Origin: an uncultured Bacteroidales bacterium
Lineage (GTDB): Bacteria > Bacteroidota > Bacteroidia > Bacteroidales > FEN-979
DNA length: 52,738 nt
Direction: 5' to 3'
Assembly: GCA_903959905.1 (NCBI GenBank)
Contig: CAJBYO010000061.1
Coordinates: 1 to 52,738 of the forward strand
The notes below the pieces were generated by a model. The model worked only from the letters and a program-made list of their open reading frames with translations. It made no database searches and was not told where the DNA came from. Positions 1 to 8,259 of this stretch are shown piece by piece. Made by a program: the position numbers and the translations under genes. How positions within the stretch are numbered: the first letter of the stretch is position 1; the number at the start of each line of letters is the position of its first letter.

Positions 1-169
1 CACCGGCATTGATGTAATGAACTTCATAGGTCAGACAGTTTACACGGTCAGCAATGTTGACTCCAAAACTGCCAAACTGAATGTTGTTGGATTCAAATCA
101 GGCGTATACTTCGTAAAGGTTTCCACCACCGAAGGCATGCGAATGGTTAAGATCACGGTGACACACTAA
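1..169 (+). CDS. C-terminus of a T9SS-sorted secreted protein (partial)
   Basis: The reading frame is open from the window edge and stops with TAA at 167-169. The visible 55 residues look like the last two thirds of a type IX secretion C-terminal sorting domain: a V-x-N-F-I-G-Q-T-V-Y strand, then G-F-K-S-G-V-Y-F-V-K-V, then a basic end with M-V-K-I-T-V. Such domains direct folded cargo through the outer membrane and are then cleaved. The functional part of the protein lies outside the window, so its role is unknown. A strong terminator follows at 210-244. Confidence 0.85.
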   Translation, partial: TGIDVMNFIGQTVYTVSNVDSKTAKLNVVGFKSGVYFVKVSTTEGMRMVKITVTH

Positions 170-209
170 ATTTAAGTAAGGATGGCCTTCGGGTTGTCCG
201 TACGATCCC

Positions 210-244
210 GGAAAGGGCTGGCCATTGGCCGGCCCTTTCCTTTT
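210..244 (+). terminator. Rho-independent terminator after the T9SS gene
   Basis: Arms GGAAAGGGC (210-218) and GCCCTTTCC (232-240) pair perfectly. The inner sequence TGGCCATTGGCC can extend the stem, and TTTT follows. It lies about 40 nt after the stop codon at 169. Confidence 0.8.
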
Positions 245-257
245 ACCGGCAGTCGTT

Positions 258-290
258 AAACCTTCCAGGTTTCAAAAACCTGGAAGGTTT
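258..290. repeat. Perfect 15-bp inverted repeat (AAACCTTCCAGGTTT)
   Basis: Arms at 258-272 and 276-290 are exact reverse complements around a 3-nt loop. There is no T-tract right after it, and a terminator already lies at 210-244, so it looks like an interspersed palindromic repeat rather than a second terminator. It sits just upstream of the ABC-F promoter. Confidence 0.75.
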
Positions 291-339
291 TGTTTGAACC
301 ACCCGTTTGTGTTTTAACGGTTCTTTCGTAATCTCTTCA

Positions 340-347
340 TATCTTTG
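340..347 (+). promoter_or_regulatory. Bacteroidota -7 box TATCTTTG for the ABC-F gene
   Basis: Matches TAnnTTTG exactly. Only 6 nt separate it from the ATG at 354, so the transcript would have almost no leader. Confidence 0.6.
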
Positions 348-353
348 CCGCCT

Positions 354-2300
354 ATGATCTCCATTAACAATCTCTCTGTTCAGTTTGGCGGCGAATCGCT
401 GTTTGACCATGTTTCCTTCATTATAAATGATAAAGACAGGATGGGTCTTGTCGGTAAGAACGGCGCAGGTAAATCAACCCTTCTTAAAATAATAAGCGGA
501 ATTCAAAAAGCCGATGAAGGCGATGTGATTTTCCCCGACAACTACTCTGTTGGCTATCTTCCCCAGGAGATGGAAACGATGAGCGAGCGTTCGGTTATGG
601 AGGAAACGATGAACGCTTTCAGTGAGGTGGTAAAGCTGGAAACGCTGATTGCCGGGTATGAAAAGCAGATCGGGGAGCGGGAAGATTATGAGTCTGACAG
701 TTATCACAAGCTGATCAGGCACCATTCAGATGCCCTTGACCGCTATCACCTGATCGGGGGTCAGGCCATTCATGTGAATATTGAAAAAGTATTGCTGGGC
801 CTTGGTTTTGAGCGGGAGGAATTCACAAGGCAAATGACCACATTCAGCAGTGGCTGGCAAATGCGTGTTGAAATCGCTAAAATCCTCCTGCAGCAGCATG
901 ATGTGATCCTCCTGGATGAGCCGACAAATCACCTTGATATTGACTCCATACAATGGCTGGAAGAGTTCCTTGACAGCTATAAAGGGGCTGTTGTGCTTGT
1001 TTCGCACGACCGCGCATTCCTTGACAATGTGACAAAGCGGACCATAGAAATTTCCCTGGGGAAAATCTACGATTATAAGGCAAATTACTCGGAATATGTA
1101 CTGATGCGCGAAGACCGGATGGAGAGCCAGCTTGCCACACATAACAACCAGCAGCGCCAGATCCGGCAGATTGAGCGGTTCGTTGAGCGTTTCAGGTCGA
1201 AGGCTACCAAGGCAAAGCAAGTTCAGTCGAGGATCAAACTACTTGAAAAGATTGACCTGGTTGAGGTTGATATGGTTGATGAGTCGGGCATACGATTCCG
1301 GTTTCCGGATGCCCCGCATTCCGGAAAAATAATCCTTGAAGGGATTAATTTATGCAAGGATTATCCGCAGAAGCGGGTGCTGAATGACCTGAATTTCTCC
1401 ATCATTAAAAATGACAGGGTAGCATTTGTCGGGAAAAACGGTGAGGGAAAGACTACTTTATCGAAGTTGATCAACAGGCAGGTTGATTACACCGGTGAAC
1501 TTAAATACGGCCACAATGTGGTGATCGGTTATTATGCGCAGAACCAGAGCGACTACCTGGATCCCGAAAAAACCGTTTTTAAAACAATTGATGATATTGC
1601 TGTTGGTGATATCCGCACCAGGATAAAGGGCATCCTGGGCGGGTTTTTGTTTAGCGGCGATGATATTGAAAAGAAGGTTAAAGTTCTTTCCGGTGGCGAG
1701 AAATCAAGGCTGTCGCTTGCGAAACTGCTTTTAACGCCAGCCAACCTGCTGATCCTGGATGAACCTACGAACCACCTTGACATGCGATCCAAGGATGTTT
1801 TGAAGAGTGCCTTGCTGCAATATAACGGTACCCTCATCATTGTGTCGCATGACCGTGATTTCCTGCAGGGACTGACAAACCGTGTTTTTGAGTTTAAGCG
1901 GGGTGTTGTCAGAGAGTATATCGGTGATATTTATGATTTCCTTGAACAGCGCAGGATCCAGTCGCTTAAGGAACTTGAGGTGAGTCAAAGAAAAATTGCA
2001 AGCCAGGCAGATGCCGAGCCGGTTTCACAAAATAAAATCAACTGGGAAAAGAGAAAGGAAAATGAGAAGGAGATCCGGAAGATCAAATCCCAGGTTACCA
2101 GGAGTGAATCAGATATTGACCGGATTGAAGCCGAGTTGAAAACGCGGGAGGCGATGTTGGCAACACCTGAAAAATATCAGCAGCAAATCCAGGATGGCAG
2201 CCTGTATAAAGAGTATGAAGACCTTAAAAGAGTGTTGGAGAGGGAGATGAAGCGATGGGAGGAGTTGAACTATGAACTGGAGATTCTGGGAGAAGCGTGA
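354..2300 (+). CDS. ABC-F family ATP-binding protein (ribosome-associated type)
   Basis: A 648-residue protein with two ABC ATPase domains in tandem and no membrane segments, the architecture of ABC-F proteins, which act on ribosomes rather than as transporters. Walker A of domain 1 is G-K-N-G-A-G-K-S near residues 34-41. Its partner L-L-D-E-P-T-N-H-L-D follows the signature S-S-G-W-Q-M-R. Domain 2 has G-K-N-G-E-G-K-T and L-S-G-G-E-K-S-R, then I-L-D-E-P-T-N-H-L-D. A charged linker with R-S-K-A-T-K-A-K-Q-V-Q-S-R joins the domains, and the C-terminus is a predicted coiled coil. The ATG at 354 is preferred over an upstream TTG at 345, which lies inside the promoter box. Its last alanine codon and stop are the first unit of a heptamer repeat (2295-2322). 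Which member of the family (Uup-like, EttA-like) is not settled. Confidence 0.93.
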   Translation: MISINNLSVQFGGESLFDHVSFIINDKDRMGLVGKNGAGKSTLLKIISGIQKADEGDVIFPDNYSVGYLPQEMETMSERSVMEETMNAFSEVVKLETLIAGYEKQIGEREDYESDSYHKLIRHHSDALDRYHLIGGQAIHVNIEKVLLGLGFEREEFTRQMTTFSSGWQMRVEIAKILLQQHDVILLDEPTNHLDIDSIQWLEEFLDSYKGAVVLVSHDRAFLDNVTKRTIEISLGKIYDYKANYSEYVLMREDRMESQLATHNNQQRQIRQIERFVERFRSKATKAKQVQSRIKLLEKIDLVEVDMVDESGIRFRFPDAPHSGKIILEGINLCKDYPQKRVLNDLNFSIIKNDRVAFVGKNGEGKTTLSKLINRQVDYTGELKYGHNVVIGYYAQNQSDYLDPEKTVFKTIDDIAVGDIRTRIKGILGGFLFSGDDIEKKVKVLSGGEKSRLSLAKLLLTPANLLILDEPTNHLDMRSKDVLKSALLQYNGTLIIVSHDRDFLQGLTNRVFEFKRGVVREYIGDIYDFLEQRRIQSLKELEVSQRKIASQADAEPVSQNKINWEKRKENEKEIRKIKSQVTRSESDIDRIEAELKTREAMLATPEKYQQQIQDGSLYKEYEDLKRVLEREMKRWEELNYELEILGEA

Positions 2301-2322
2301 CGCGTGACGCGTGACGGGTGAC
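2295..2322. repeat. Four tandem GCGTGAC heptamers filling a convergent gene junction
   Basis: Units at 2295-2301, 2302-2308, 2309-2315 and 2316-2322 (the last GGGTGAC). The first supplies the last codon and TGA stop of the ABC-F gene, and the rest fills the gap to the stop of the polyprenyl synthase gene at 2329. The same heptamer, reverse-complemented, occurs inside mfd at 11844-11871. Confidence 0.85.
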
Positions 2323-2328
2323 GGGGGG

Positions 2329-3303
2329 TCAGCGTTCACGGCCGAGCATTTCCTGCATCAGTTTCAGCATTTCAGTGGTCGTCGCAGCAGGGAATTGAAA
2401 GGAATTGAGGATTTCCATTGCTTTTGAATGGTGGTTTTCTATTTCAACCCTTGTTATTTCATCAATTTTTAACTGGCGGTAAATTTCCAGAATCCCTTCA
2501 GTTTTTTCCTGCAGGCCGATCTCCTTGTCAAAAAAGTAGTTTGTCAACCTTACAAGGGTATCCCCGGTTGCCATCTCAAAGGCTTTGAGAAACAGGTATG
2601 TTTTCTTGTTGGTGGCGATATCACCGCCAATTGCTTTTCCGAATTTACTGGTATCGCCGAACGCATCCAGGAAATCATCCTGAAGCTGAAATGCAAGGCC
2701 AAGTTCAATCCCGAATTCGTAAATTTTATCGGCACTTTCCTTCGGTGCATTTGACAGGAGAGCTCCCAGTTTCAGGCTGCACGCTATTAAAACGGCTGTT
2801 TTAAGCCTTATCATAGTCATGTAATCGGGGATTGAGACGTTGGGTTGTGTCTCAAAGTTCATGTCATATTGCTGGCCTTCGCATACCTTCCTGGCTGTGT
2901 CGTTGAACAGGTTGAGCACATCAGGCAGCATCGCAGGATTTGTTTTTGCCACATGTTCATAGGCGATTACAAACATGGTATCCCCTGACAATATCGCTGT
3001 GTTAGTATCCCATTTCTGGTGCACCGTTTTATTGCCCCTCCGTAAGGGAGCGTTATCCATGATATCGTCGTGAAGGAGGGTGAAGTTGTGGAAGATCTCT
3101 ACTCCCATGGCCGGGTAAATCGCATGCTCAATCTCCCCGCCAAATAGTTCGCATGACATCAGCACAAGCAACGGGCGCAGTCTTTTTCCTCCAAGGTCAA
3201 GCGTATAAGTAATTGGTTCGTACAGTTGGGAAGGTGCCTGTGCGAAACTGGCTTTGGCGAATGCCTCACCGATGATGTGGTGGAACGACTTCAGGGAATG
3301 CAT
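2329..3303 (-). CDS. Polyprenyl (farnesyl/geranylgeranyl-type) diphosphate synthase
   Basis: A 324-residue trans-isoprenyl diphosphate synthase, which condenses isopentenyl diphosphate with allylic diphosphates to make isoprenoid chains for quinones, carrier lipids or other products. The substrate-binding G-G-K-R-L-R-P lies at residues 38-44. The first Asp-rich motif D-D-I-M-D is at 79-83, followed by L-R-R-G, and the second, D-D-F-L-D, is at 209-213. Length is normal for the family. The chain length made cannot be read with certainty. It is the last of three minus-strand genes (RND exporter, rfbA, this gene) spaced by about 60 nt, and converges on the ABC-F gene with only a heptamer repeat between them. 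Confidence 0.93.
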   Translation of the reverse strand: MHSLKSFHHIIGEAFAKASFAQAPSQLYEPITYTLDLGGKRLRPLLVLMSCELFGGEIEHAIYPAMGVEIFHNFTLLHDDIMDNAPLRRGNKTVHQKWDTNTAILSGDTMFVIAYEHVAKTNPAMLPDVLNLFNDTARKVCEGQQYDMNFETQPNVSIPDYMTMIRLKTAVLIACSLKLGALLSNAPKESADKIYEFGIELGLAFQLQDDFLDAFGDTSKFGKAIGGDIATNKKTYLFLKAFEMATGDTLVRLTNYFFDKEIGLQEKTEGILEIYRQLKIDEITRVEIENHHSKAMEILNSFQFPAATTTEMLKLMQEMLGRER

Positions 3304-3363
3304 TATAATATCAGGATAATGAGATGGCGAACCGGCGGCCTGCTTCCAGGGTACACCTTTCGT

Positions 3364-4224
3364 TTATTCGTTTAAGTTAATGAGGTATTTGCCATATCCG
3401 CTTTTCAACAATGGCTGGGCTATATTATTCAGTTGTTCACGCGTGATAAAATTCATGCGGTAAGCAATTTCTTCAATACAGCCGATTTTAAGGCCCTGCC
3501 TGTTCTGAACCACTTCAACAAACTGCGATGCCTGGAGCAATGACTCAAAAGTGCCGGTGTCGAGCCACGCAATTCCCCGGCTTAATACACCAACTTTAAG
3601 TTTTCCCTGTTCAAGATACCACCTGTTTACATCTGTTATTTCATACTCGCCACGGGCACTCGGTTTCATGTTTCTGGCCACTTCAATAACACTGTTGTCA
3701 TAAAAGTAGAGCCCGGGAACGGCATAGTTTGATTTGGGTGTCTTTGGCTTTTCTTCAATGGAAACAGCATTGAAATCAGCGTCAAATTCTACTACTCCGT
3801 AGCGTTCAGGGTCGTGAACATGGTAGGCGAAAACCACCCCGCCTACAGGATCATTGTTTTCATGGACAATCTGTGACAGGCCGTTGCCAAAGAAGATATT
3901 ATCACCAAGGACCAGGGCAACCTTGTCTTTCCCTATAAAAGATTCTCCGATCACAAACGCCTGGGCGAGCCCGTTGGGAATGGCCTGTTCTTCATAGGAA
4001 AATGAACAGCCCAGTGATTTTCCATCACCAAGGAGCTGCCTGAAGTGTGGCAGGTCATGGGGTGTGGAGATGATCAGGATTTCGTTGATCCCTGCCATCA
4101 TGAGCACCGACAGCGGATAATAGATCATTGGTTTGTCGTAGATCGGCATCAGTTGCTTGCTCACTGCCAGCGTTAGCGGGTGCAGCCGTGTTCCGGCCCC
4201 TCCGGCGAGAATAATTCCTTTCAT
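3364..4224 (-). CDS. rfbA: Glucose-1-phosphate thymidylyltransferase
   Basis: A 286-residue sugar nucleotidyltransferase that makes dTDP-glucose from dTTP and glucose-1-phosphate, the first step to dTDP-rhamnose and related sugars of surface polysaccharides. The N-terminal signature is [11 protein letters not shown] with the lysine of [11 protein letters not shown]. Further family motifs are [12 protein letters not shown] with E-E-K-P, G-L-Y-F-Y-D and W-L-D-T-G-T. The length fits RfbA/RmlA (about 290). The partner genes rfbB, rfbC and rfbD are not in the window, so this is a solitary copy between isoprenoid and exporter genes. Confidence 0.95.
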   Translation of the reverse strand: MKGIILAGGAGTRLHPLTLAVSKQLMPIYDKPMIYYPLSVLMMAGINEILIISTPHDLPHFRQLLGDGKSLGCSFSYEEQAIPNGLAQAFVIGESFIGKDKVALVLGDNIFFGNGLSQIVHENNDPVGGVVFAYHVHDPERYGVVEFDADFNAVSIEEKPKTPKSNYAVPGLYFYDNSVIEVARNMKPSARGEYEITDVNRWYLEQGKLKVGVLSRGIAWLDTGTFESLLQASQFVEVVQNRQGLKIGCIEEIAYRMNFITREQLNNIAQPLLKSGYGKYLINLNE

Positions 4225-4288
4225 GTTACAGGATTTAAATTGACACAGTAAAGGTATTAAACAAACTTAATTTTCCATTCAAATGTTT

Positions 4289-6682
4289 TCAAACAGATGC
4301 CTTCGGCTGATCTTCTTCGTCCTGAAACTCGAGATCGGCAGGATCATCATAAATATCCATCAGGGGGGCCTCAAATCCTTTGGTAGTGCTCCATTTGTCG
4401 AGGGTAAGCAGCATGGAAGGGAGGACGAACATATTCAGCAATCCGGCAACCAGCAGGGTGAAGGAGATAAGGAATCCGAGTGCCTGGGTTCCTCCGAAAG
4501 TTGAAAGGACGAAAATCCCGAATCCGAAAAACAGCACGGTGGATGAATAGATCATACTGTAACCGGTTTCGCGCAACGCCGAAATCACCGATGATGGGAT
4601 GTCATGCCCGGTATGTTTTAACTGAAGCCGGTACCTGGAGAGGAACTGGATGGAGTTGTCAACTGAAATCCCCAGGGCAATGCTGAAAATCAGGATGGTG
4701 GATGGTTTGATGGGAATACCTGTAAAGCCCATCAATGCTGCAGTCATCAGCTGCGGAATCAGGTTGGGGATCAGGGAGATCAGGATCATACGCCAGGATG
4801 TAAACAGGAATGCAAGCAACAGGGCAATGATCACCACTGCAAGGGCAATGCTTTCCCACAGGTTACGGATCAGGAAGTTGGTGCCTTTCAGGAAAACCAC
4901 GCTGGTACCGGTGATGGTGACATTATACCTGGCCGGGTTGAAGATGGAGTCAATGGTTGGTTTAAGGCTTTTCTGGATGCTGTCAATCTTTACAGTGCCG
5001 ACATTGGCCATCTGAACACTGATGCGGGTGACCTGGTAGTTTGAGTCAATGAAATTGTTCAGGATTGATTTTTTCTTTGATTTGAATGACGGAATGTAAT
5101 CTGCCATGAAGGCCATTTCGTTTGAATTCGGCAATTCATAAAACTGTGGATCACCTGCATAGAAGGCCTGTTTTGCTGTTTTGATCACCTCCACAATGGA
5201 AAGAGGTTTGGATAACTCTTTATATGTTTGTAAGCTGTCCTGCAACCGGTCAATTTTTTTAAGGGTTGCCAGGTTCAGCACCCCCTTTTTCTTTTTCGTA
5301 TCAACAACGATTTCAAGGGGCATGATTCCTTTGAAGTTTTTTTCAAAGTAGATCATGTCTTTGTAGATAGGGTCACGTTTTGAAATGTCGTCGACAATGG
5401 TGCCGCTTGTTTTTAGCAGGAGTGCGCCTGCAACACCGATAACGATACAAACGCCCATGGCGTAATAAATAGGGTTGCGGTAATGAGAAACCCAGAGAAC
5501 AGCCTTGTCGATCAGGGACTTGGCAATACTCGATTCTATGTGTTTCGTGTACTTGCCGCGCGGAGGGGGAAGGAAACTGAAGAAAATCGGGACCAGGGTC
5601 AGCGACAGTGCATAAATGACCATGATGCTGAGTGCTGCAATCAGGCCGAATTCAACAAGAAGTTTGTTGTTTGTGATGGTGAATGCTGCGAAACCAGCTG
5701 CCGTTGCGGCATTTGTCAGCAGGTTTGCCGCCCCGATGCGTTCAATGACCCTTGAAAGTGCTTTAGCCTGGTTCTGGTGGTGACTGTATTCATAGTGGTA
5801 TTTATTCAGGATGAAAATGCAGTTTTCAACAGCGATGACAATTACCAGGGGCGGAATGATTGAGGTGAGCATGGTGATCTTGTACCCGAAAAGGGCCATC
5901 AGCCCCAAAGCCCAGATTACACTTATCAGCATGATAACGACCGGGAAGATGACCGCTTTAGTTGACCTGAAAAAGATGAACAGGAACAGGGCGCTTACCA
6001 GTAACGCAAGGAAGATGAAGAGCTTAAGCTCATTCTGCAGTTTCCGGGCAACCAGTGTACGGATGTAGGGGAGTCCTGAAAAATGCACCTCCACCTTTGA
6101 ACGTTCAGAGAATCGCAGCATCATGCCCTTGATATCATTGATGAGCCTGTCGCGTTCTTTTGAATCAATGATCTTTTTATCGAGGGTTAACCCCATCAGG
6201 TAGGCCGAGGTTGACTTGTTGTAAATCAATTCATTGTAAAAGGGCAAGGAGAAAATCAGTTCCCGTATCGAATCAAGTGCCTTTTGTGTTGAAGGTTTTT
6301 GCGGTGAGATCGGGATGAACTCAAATTTTTTCAATGAATCATTCTTCACCAGGTTATACAACCTTGTAGCGGAAATGATCTCAGAAACGCCGTTGATTTT
6401 TTTCAGAGAGTCGGTCAGGTCAAACATCGCATTAAAATGCGAAAGCAGAAAATAATTTTTATCGGTGATCCCGATGAACATGACAGCGCCGTCCTGTCCG
6501 AATTGAGTGATAAAATCCTGGTAAACAATATTGGTGGAGTCTTCTGCAGGTAAAATGCTGGCACTTTCGTACTGTATTTTAACCTGCATGGCCTTGTACC
6601 CCATGAAGGCAGTCATCAAGCCGACCACGATTAAAATCGTGATCCTGTTACGTAAAATGGTCTTAACCAGGAAATTCCACAC
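4289..6682 (-). CDS. RND superfamily (MMPL/HAE3-type) membrane exporter
   Basis: A 797-residue inner-membrane protein with two homologous halves. Each has one N-terminal membrane helix, a large periplasmic domain and a block of about five helices, as in MMPL/HAE3 RND proteins that move lipids or hydrophobic compounds using the proton gradient. The first helix spans about residues 10-28. The helices of the second half include I-A-L-G-I-S-V-D-N-S, the usual charged spot of this family. The start is a GTG at 6682: the next in-frame ATG would remove the first helix. A TATTTTTG promoter box lies 18 nt upstream. Likely co-transcribed with rfbA and the polyprenyl synthase gene. The substrate is unknown. 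A hopanoid or lipid exporter role is only a possibility. Confidence 0.88.
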   Translation of the reverse strand: MWNFLVKTILRNRITILIVVGLMTAFMGYKAMQVKIQYESASILPAEDSTNIVYQDFITQFGQDGAVMFIGITDKNYFLLSHFNAMFDLTDSLKKINGVSEIISATRLYNLVKNDSLKKFEFIPISPQKPSTQKALDSIRELIFSLPFYNELIYNKSTSAYLMGLTLDKKIIDSKERDRLINDIKGMMLRFSERSKVEVHFSGLPYIRTLVARKLQNELKLFIFLALLVSALFLFIFFRSTKAVIFPVVIMLISVIWALGLMALFGYKITMLTSIIPPLVIVIAVENCIFILNKYHYEYSHHQNQAKALSRVIERIGAANLLTNAATAAGFAAFTITNNKLLVEFGLIAALSIMVIYALSLTLVPIFFSFLPPPRGKYTKHIESSIAKSLIDKAVLWVSHYRNPIYYAMGVCIVIGVAGALLLKTSGTIVDDISKRDPIYKDMIYFEKNFKGIMPLEIVVDTKKKKGVLNLATLKKIDRLQDSLQTYKELSKPLSIVEVIKTAKQAFYAGDPQFYELPNSNEMAFMADYIPSFKSKKKSILNNFIDSNYQVTRISVQMANVGTVKIDSIQKSLKPTIDSIFNPARYNVTITGTSVVFLKGTNFLIRNLWESIALAVVIIALLLAFLFTSWRMILISLIPNLIPQLMTAALMGFTGIPIKPSTILIFSIALGISVDNSIQFLSRYRLQLKHTGHDIPSSVISALRETGYSMIYSSTVLFFGFGIFVLSTFGGTQALGFLISFTLLVAGLLNMFVLPSMLLTLDKWSTTKGFEAPLMDIYDDPADLEFQDEEDQPKASV

Positions 6683-6700
6683 GAGCGTTCAATTAGGGCG

Positions 6701-6708
6701 CAAAAATA
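6701..6708 (-). promoter_or_regulatory. -7 box TATTTTTG for the RND exporter operon
   Basis: Read on the minus strand this is TATTTTTG followed by C, matching TAnnTTTG, 18 nt before the GTG start at 6682. Confidence 0.55.
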
Positions 6709-6780
6709 CGAAAACAATCTGAAAAATCAGGCCATTCCGGCCCCCTTTGTTCACCTGCTCACCCTTTCACCCGTCACCCA

Positions 6781-6956
6781 TCCGCCCGTCCGCCCGTCCG
6801 CTCGTCCGCCTGTCCGCCTGTCCGCCCGTCCGCCCGTCCGCCTGTCCGCCTGTCCGCCCGTCCGCCTGTCTGCCTGTCTGCCCATCCGCCCATCCGCCCG
6901 TCCGCTTGTCCGCTTGTCCGCTTGTCCGCTCGTCCACTCGTCCACCTGTCCACCTC
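6781..6956. repeat. 22-copy tandem octamer (TCCGCCCG)
   Basis: An uninterrupted head-to-tail array of 22 eight-base units, mostly TCCGCCCG, TCCGCCTG and TCCGCTTG, with TCCACCTG-type units at the right end. It fills most of the divergent spacer between the RND exporter and phosphofructokinase genes. It is open in several frames on both strands because the period is not a multiple of three, but those frames are low-complexity and not genes. The same unit appears three times inside the methyltransferase gene at 26345-26368. Confidence 0.95.
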
Positions 6957-6981
6957 GCCCCCCAAATTCCCAAAAAAATTG

Positions 6982-6989
6982 TATTTTTG
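6982..6989 (+). promoter_or_regulatory. -7 box TATTTTTG for phosphofructokinase
   Basis: Exact TAnnTTTG match followed by C, 23 nt before the ATG at 7013 and just after the octamer tract. Confidence 0.6.
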
Positions 6990-7012
6990 CACCCGAAAAG
7001 CTAAAACCCACT

Positions 7013-8245
7013 ATGAAACACGAACATAAACTATTCCAGGGAAAGACACTGGCCATTTTATCAGGAGGCGGCGATACGCCAGCCATCAATTCAAGCATTG
7101 AAGCGATCAGGAACCGTGCCTCCTTGCTTGGCTTTAAAGTTTTCGGAATCCTCCAGGGCTGGAAAGGCCTGCTCGGAGACGGGAATGTTGTAGACCTTAC
7201 GCATCAGCCCTATGACGGATACTATGGCGGAACAGCGCTCAGGTCAAGCCGTACCAACCCATTTCCCTCCAAAAAGAACCCGGAAAACCGTGTGCCGCAG
7301 GTACTGCGTAATTTTGAACGATATAAGATCGACGTGCTTGTCTCGATTGGCGGCGACGATACCAATGGCGCAGCCAAAAGGTTATTTGAAACTGAAGGCA
7401 TCCCCGTGATCGGGTTCCCGAAAACCATTGATAATGATTTGCGTACCCGCACCATACACAGGTACAACGGAAAGGACATTGAGGCAGTTTTATGCCCGGG
7501 ATTCCCGTCGGCCGCACAGTCAATGATGGAATTTACAAACAACCTCAAGACTACTGCCGAATCACATTCACGCATACTGGTGATGGAGGTGATGGGCCGC
7601 GATGCAGGCTGGCTCACCGGAACCGCTACGTTTGGTGGTGCTTCCCTTGGTTTGATCCCGGAGTTTGAGATCACGAAAGAACGTAAAGAGGTCTTTTTTG
7701 AAACAGTCAAAGAGGCCTATATGAATTCAAAGAAGAAGTACCTGGTTATCCCTGTGTCAGAAGGCACCCGGTGGTTTGACGAAAAGTTGGGCAAGGTTGA
7801 CGTGGTTTATGCAAGTTCCGAACTTGATGAGTACGGACATCCGAGGTTTGGCGGCGTGAGTGGCATCATTGCATCGGAAATCAGCGCGAAACTGGGGATT
7901 GAAGCACGTGCACAGATATCGGGGTATTATCCGCGTTCAGGACATTGCCGTCATTATGACCGCAGGCTTACATCCACGCTGGCCGATAAAGTGGTTGACC
8001 TGCTCCTCCGTGAAGAGTACGGGCAAATGCCGGTGATGAAGAAAATCGTGACGAATGTGGAACTGGAAGAGTTCAACACCACGTCTATTGACATGGGTGC
8101 TGTAGGAAACAAGCCATTGTCGGATGACTACTATGACATCAGCAAATTTGCGTTTACAGATGCTTACCGCGATTTCCTGTCAAATATCCTTGGTACGCCG
8201 GACTGTGAAGACTTCCGTTACGATTTCCCGGTGGTGATCCCTTAA
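7013..8245 (+). CDS. 6-phosphofructokinase, probably pyrophosphate-dependent
   Basis: A 410-residue PFK-family enzyme that phosphorylates fructose 6-phosphate at C1. The catalytic P-K-T-I-D-N-D is at residues 136-142 and the phosphoryl-donor loop G-G-D-D-T at 113-117. M-G-R-D-A-G is near 194 and the substrate loop R-S-G-H-C-R near the C-terminal third. In bacterial ATP enzymes the donor loop reads GGDGS and the catalytic motif PGTIDND. The Asp and Lys found here are the residues known to favour pyrophosphate, so the enzyme is probably EC 2.7.1.90, which is reversible. The ATG at 7013 follows a good promoter box; an extension upstream would run into the octamer repeat. A fructose-bisphosphatase gene lies 1.4 kb away. 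Confidence 0.92.
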   Translation: MKHEHKLFQGKTLAILSGGGDTPAINSSIEAIRNRASLLGFKVFGILQGWKGLLGDGNVVDLTHQPYDGYYGGTALRSSRTNPFPSKKNPENRVPQVLRNFERYKIDVLVSIGGDDTNGAAKRLFETEGIPVIGFPKTIDNDLRTRTIHRYNGKDIEAVLCPGFPSAAQSMMEFTNNLKTTAESHSRILVMEVMGRDAGWLTGTATFGGASLGLIPEFEITKERKEVFFETVKEAYMNSKKKYLVIPVSEGTRWFDEKLGKVDVVYASSELDEYGHPRFGGVSGIIASEISAKLGIEARAQISGYYPRSGHCRHYDRRLTSTLADKVVDLLLREEYGQMPVMKKIVTNVELEEFNTTSIDMGAVGNKPLSDDYYDISKFAFTDAYRDFLSNILGTPDCEDFRYDFPVVIP

Positions 8246-8259
8246 TTCGTTGCCCGGCT

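Noticed and set aside
6747..7004. Several long frames on both strands over the octamer tract
   Set aside because: They only translate the 8-bp repeat (Arg/Pro/Ser/Gly/Thr/Asp runs) in different frames. A period of 8 keeps all frames open. No start, family match or independent coding signal.
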